NCBI GenBank assembly: GCA_023415815.1
Contig: JAEZJL010000356.1
Coordinates: 1-7,398, forward strand
From: Bacillota bacterium
GTDB taxonomy: Bacteria; Bacillota; Clostridia; Acetivibrionales; DTU013
Length of the DNA stretch: 7,398 nucleotides
Direction of reading: 5' to 3'
Shown in pieces: positions 4,965-7,398 of the stretch. The notes below the pieces were generated by a model. It ran no database searches. It was not told where the DNA came from and saw only the letters and a list, made by a program, of their open reading frames with translations. Position 1 is the first letter of the stretch; the number at the start of each line of letters is the position of its first letter. A program made the position numbers and the translations under genes.

Positions 4965-7398
4965 ATGGGCTGGTATTTCGGTCTGTCTTCCAATTTGATG
5001 CTGTTTTCCGGTGCGGTCCTTTTATTTTTGATTTATTTGCTATCAAAAAAGAAGAACGTCCTGAGCGCGGAATACCTGAAAAGAATGCTGACCGCGGCGC
5101 TTATATGGTCGGTCGTCAACGGACTGGAGCTGGCTTCGGGCGATGTCGCGCTGAAAATATTTCTATCCAAAATCGAATATATAGGCGTCACAAGCATAAT
5201 GCCCCTGTGGTTTATTTTTGTATTGAGCTATACAAAAAGGAAAGAGTTTCTGGGCATTCAAGGATGGATATTTTTCATTGTCGTATCCGCAAGCATGACA
5301 TTGCTGGTTTTTACAAACGAGTACCACCGCCTTGTATGGCCTGAAATTACTGTCATACACACGGATAAGGGCCTTCTATTGAATTACGGCCATGGCGTCG
5401 CATTATACATGTACGTGGCTTTCGGCGCGGTTGTATTGATAACCGGGCTTGTCATGCTTTTCAACACATTAAGGATCACGCCGCCGCTTTTCCGGTGGCA
5501 GGTGTGGCTGGTCATCGCGGGCTCCGTTATCCCGTGGACGGGCAACGCCCTCTATATAGCGGGCATGAGCCCGCTGCCGTCTGTGGACCCAACTCCGCTG
5601 GGCTTTATAATTACCGGTTTCCTGTTTCTCTATGCCATTGCCAGGTATAAGATGTTCGACCTTATGCCGGTGGCGCGCGACGCGCTCTTTGACGAGCTGG
5701 TGGACGGAGTCATCGTCCTGGATGAAAAGAAGAGGATTGCGGATATGAACTCAGCCGCATCGGCATTGACCGGTATAGATCTGAACAGCGCGGTGGGGAA
5801 GCATATTTCCGGGTTCATTCCGGCGCTGGAAGAGGCGATGGAGGGGGTAAAGGACGCCGGAGGTGCGGGCGTTCACTATACTGAAAGCTTCGGACGAGTA
5901 ATCGAAGTAAGCTTTTCGTTTCTTATGGATAAAAAGGAAAACGTCTTCGGACACCTTGTTTTCATGAGGGACATCACGGAGAAGCGCAGAGGCGAGCTTG
6001 AGCTGCTTCATGCGAAGGAGGCGGCGGAAGCGGCCAATGTCGCCAAAAGCCAGTTCCTTGCAAACATGTCGCATGAAATCAGGACGCCCATGAACGGAAT
6101 AGCGGGCTTTCTGGAAATGCTTTCAGGCACGGCCCTTAACGAGGAACAGGCCGATTACCTCAAGGAAATCAGAACGGCGACCGATTCGCTGATGCTCCTG
6201 CTGAACGACATACTGGATTATTCCAAAATCGAGGCGGGAAGGCTGGAGATGGAATCCATACCGTTCAACCTGCACCTGCTTATCGAGGATTCCGTATCCC
6301 TATTCGCGCCTGCGGCCTTTGATAAGGGCACGGAAATAATAACTCACATAACCGGAGATGTGCCTGAAGGCGTGAGAGGAGATCCGGTCAAGCTGAGGCA
6401 GGTCCTGAGCAATATTATCGGAAATGCCGTTAAATTCACGGAAAAGGGTGAGATCACGGTAATGGCAAGCGCCTTGAGCTCCGGTGACAAAAGCGTCCGG
6501 CTCAGGTTCGATATAAAGGACAACGGCATAGGGATACCGGAAGAAGTCAAAAGCACGCTGTTTAAGGCGTTTACTCAGGCCGACGCCTCGACGACCCGGA
6601 AATACGGCGGCACAGGCCTTGGGCTTGCAATAAGCAAGCGGATACTTGACCTGGCAGGCGGAAAAATAGAGATAGCCCGGGAGGAAAAGGGCAGCCGGTT
6701 CGTCATAGAGCTTGAACTTGAAAAGGCTGATACCCAGGAAATCAAAACCGGCCAAGGATCAGGGGCGCTCGGAGGTACCCGGGTGCTGCTGCTTGACGCC
6801 AACAGCAGCAGCAGGCTGGCGCTGAGGGATTATCTTGAAAGGGCCGGCTGTACCGTAGCTGAAGCGGCCGACGGGCTTCAGGCAATGAAAGCGCTGGAGG
6901 TCGCGGAGGCGGATGAGTTGCCGGCGGTCCTGCTGATCGACCATCGGCTGTCGGATATTTACGGAGCCGTCCGCTATGGAGGGACTGCTGAAAGCGGCAA
7001 GCTGGCGCAGGTCAGAACAATACTCATGTGTCCGAAGACGCAGAGGAGCAATCTTGCCGCAGCGGCCGGGAAGAATTTCGAAGGTTATCTTTCCAGGCCC
7101 GTCCGGAAGACCGAGCTTTTGAATGCCGTAGCGGAGGCCCTTGGCAGGAGCGAAGCGGCGCCGCGGCCTGTTGTACGGGAAAATGTTCCCGAGAACCTGA
7201 AGATGCAAATGAGACCGAGCATACTTCTGGTGGAGGATATGGCGGCAAACCGGAAGCTTGCCGTGCTGATGCTTGATAAGCTCGGCTGCTCGGTGGAATG
7301 TGCAGATAACGGGGAGCTTGCCGTCGAAGCCTGCAAATCCAGAAAATACGACATCATCCTTATGGACTGCCAGATGCCTGTAATGGACGGATATGAAG
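4965..7398 (+). CDS. Hybrid sensor histidine kinase (7TM-PAS-HisKA-HATPase-REC-REC), 3'-partial
   Basis: At least 811 residues with no stop before the window ends. Residues about 1-230 are seven hydrophobic helices like the HisKA_7TM sensor region (IEYIGVTSIMPLWFIFVLSY; TNEYHRLVW). A PAS-like domain spans about 238-340, ending GHLVFMRDITEKR. A helical linker leads to HisKA with His370 in SHEIRTPMNGI. HATPase_c has the N-box (Asn487 in IIGNAVKFT), G1 box Asp519 (DNGIGIP), an F-box (FKAFTQAD) and G2 box 548-554 (GGTGLGL), so kinase activity is expected. Receiver 1 (about 606-725) keeps Asp611 and Asp659 but has Ala612, Cys689 and Arg711 at the second acidic, Thr/Ser and Lys positions. Receiver 2 (from about 752) is canonical, with Glu757-Asp758 and Asp801 in ILMDCQMPVMDG, and is cut off there. 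It starts 48 nt after the receiver gene. The ligand is unknown; more domains could follow to the right. Confidence 0.93.
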   Translation, partial: MGWYFGLSSNLMLFSGAVLLFLIYLLSKKKNVLSAEYLKRMLTAALIWSVVNGLELASGDVALKIFLSKIEYIGVTSIMPLWFIFVLSYTKRKEFLGIQGWIFFIVVSASMTLLVFTNEYHRLVWPEITVIHTDKGLLLNYGHGVALYMYVAFGAVVLITGLVMLFNTLRITPPLFRWQVWLVIAGSVIPWTGNALYIAGMSPLPSVDPTPLGFIITGFLFLYAIARYKMFDLMPVARDALFDELVDGVIVLDEKKRIADMNSAASALTGIDLNSAVGKHISGFIPALEEAMEGVKDAGGAGVHYTESFGRVIEVSFSFLMDKKENVFGHLVFMRDITEKRRGELELLHAKEAAEAANVAKSQFLANMSHEIRTPMNGIAGFLEMLSGTALNEEQADYLKEIRTATDSLMLLLNDILDYSKIEAGRLEMESIPFNLHLLIEDSVSLFAPAAFDKGTEIITHITGDVPEGVRGDPVKLRQVLSNIIGNAVKFTEKGEITVMASALSSGDKSVRLRFDIKDNGIGIPEEVKSTLFKAFTQADASTTRKYGGTGLGLAISKRILDLAGGKIEIAREEKGSRFVIELELEKADTQEIKTGQGSGALGGTRVLLLDANSSSRLALRDYLERAGCTVAEAADGLQAMKALEVAEADELPAVLLIDHRLSDIYGAVRYGGTAESGKLAQVRTILMCPKTQRSNLAAAAGKNFEGYLSRPVRKTELLNAVAEALGRSEAAPRPVVRENVPENLKMQMRPSILLVEDMAANRKLAVLMLDKLGCSVECADNGELAVEACKSRKYDIILMDCQMPVMDGYE
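6774..7150 (+). other. Degenerate receiver domain 1 of the hybrid kinase
   Basis: Within the kinase, the fold pattern RVLLLDANSSSRLALRDYL ... AVLLIDHRLSD ... TILMCPKTQRS ... GYLSRPVRKTELL is a receiver. The phosphoacceptor position is kept (Asp659), but the acidic pair is Asp-Ala (611-612), the switch Thr/Ser is Cys689 and the invariant Lys is Arg711. Such changes usually impair phosphotransfer or turn the domain into a protein-binding module. The second receiver is intact, so the relay would run through that one. Confidence 0.75.

Noticed and set aside
4937..5344. + strand frame overlapping the kinase N-terminus (135 codons)
   Set aside because: It is out of frame with the kinase, which is continuous from 4965 to the window end and has clear 7TM, PAS and catalytic motifs.
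6801..6813. AGC triplet repeat in the kinase
   Set aside because: Only three to four units encoding Asn-Ser-Ser-Ser at the usual variable loop of a receiver domain; too short to suggest a variable repeat.

Overview
The window looks like a chromosomal piece of an endospore-forming Bacillota. The direct evidence is a tricistronic gerA-type germinant-receptor operon. Frequent ATA (Ile) and AGG/AGA (Arg) codons, strong GGAGG ribosome binding sites and tightly overlapping genes lean towards Clostridia rather than Bacillus, but that lean is inference. Base composition looks moderate (about half GC by eye, not counted) and even across the window. I see no mobile element, tRNA, rRNA or CRISPR array. 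All supported genes are on the + strand.

Bases 1-4049 hold the germination operon. It starts with a GerA-type subunit whose first codons lie left of the window. A GerB-type permease-like subunit follows (11-nt overlap), then a GerC-type lipoprotein (4-nt ATGA overlap). Two bases after gerC comes a small TTG-start ORF (3873-4049) encoding 58 residues with two predicted membrane helices. It resembles the small 'D' subunits found beside some Bacillus gerA-type operons and is easily missed because it lacks an ATG. Overlaps and SD sites buried in upstream coding ends suggest translational coupling of all four. Together they would form a nutrient receptor in the spore inner membrane.

Bases 4050-4155 are an AT-rich gap with a perfect 8-bp inverted repeat, a 7-bp tandem duplication and no convincing terminator or strong promoter.

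Bases 4156-7398 hold a phosphorelay cassette: a stand-alone Hpt protein (116 aa), a stand-alone CheY/Spo0F-like receiver (132 aa), and a large hybrid histidine kinase that runs off the right end (at least 811 residues: 7TM sensor, PAS, HisKA, HATPase_c, degenerate receiver, canonical receiver). The three supply every module of a multistep His-Asp-His-Asp relay. No DNA-binding or enzymatic output domain is visible. The relay may feed a regulator encoded elsewhere. A link to sporulation or germination is suggested only by proximity.

Most noteworthy are the small two-helix ORF at the end of the ger operon, the phosphorelay cassette placed directly behind it, the degenerate first receiver in the kinase, and glycine runs in GerA and GerC.
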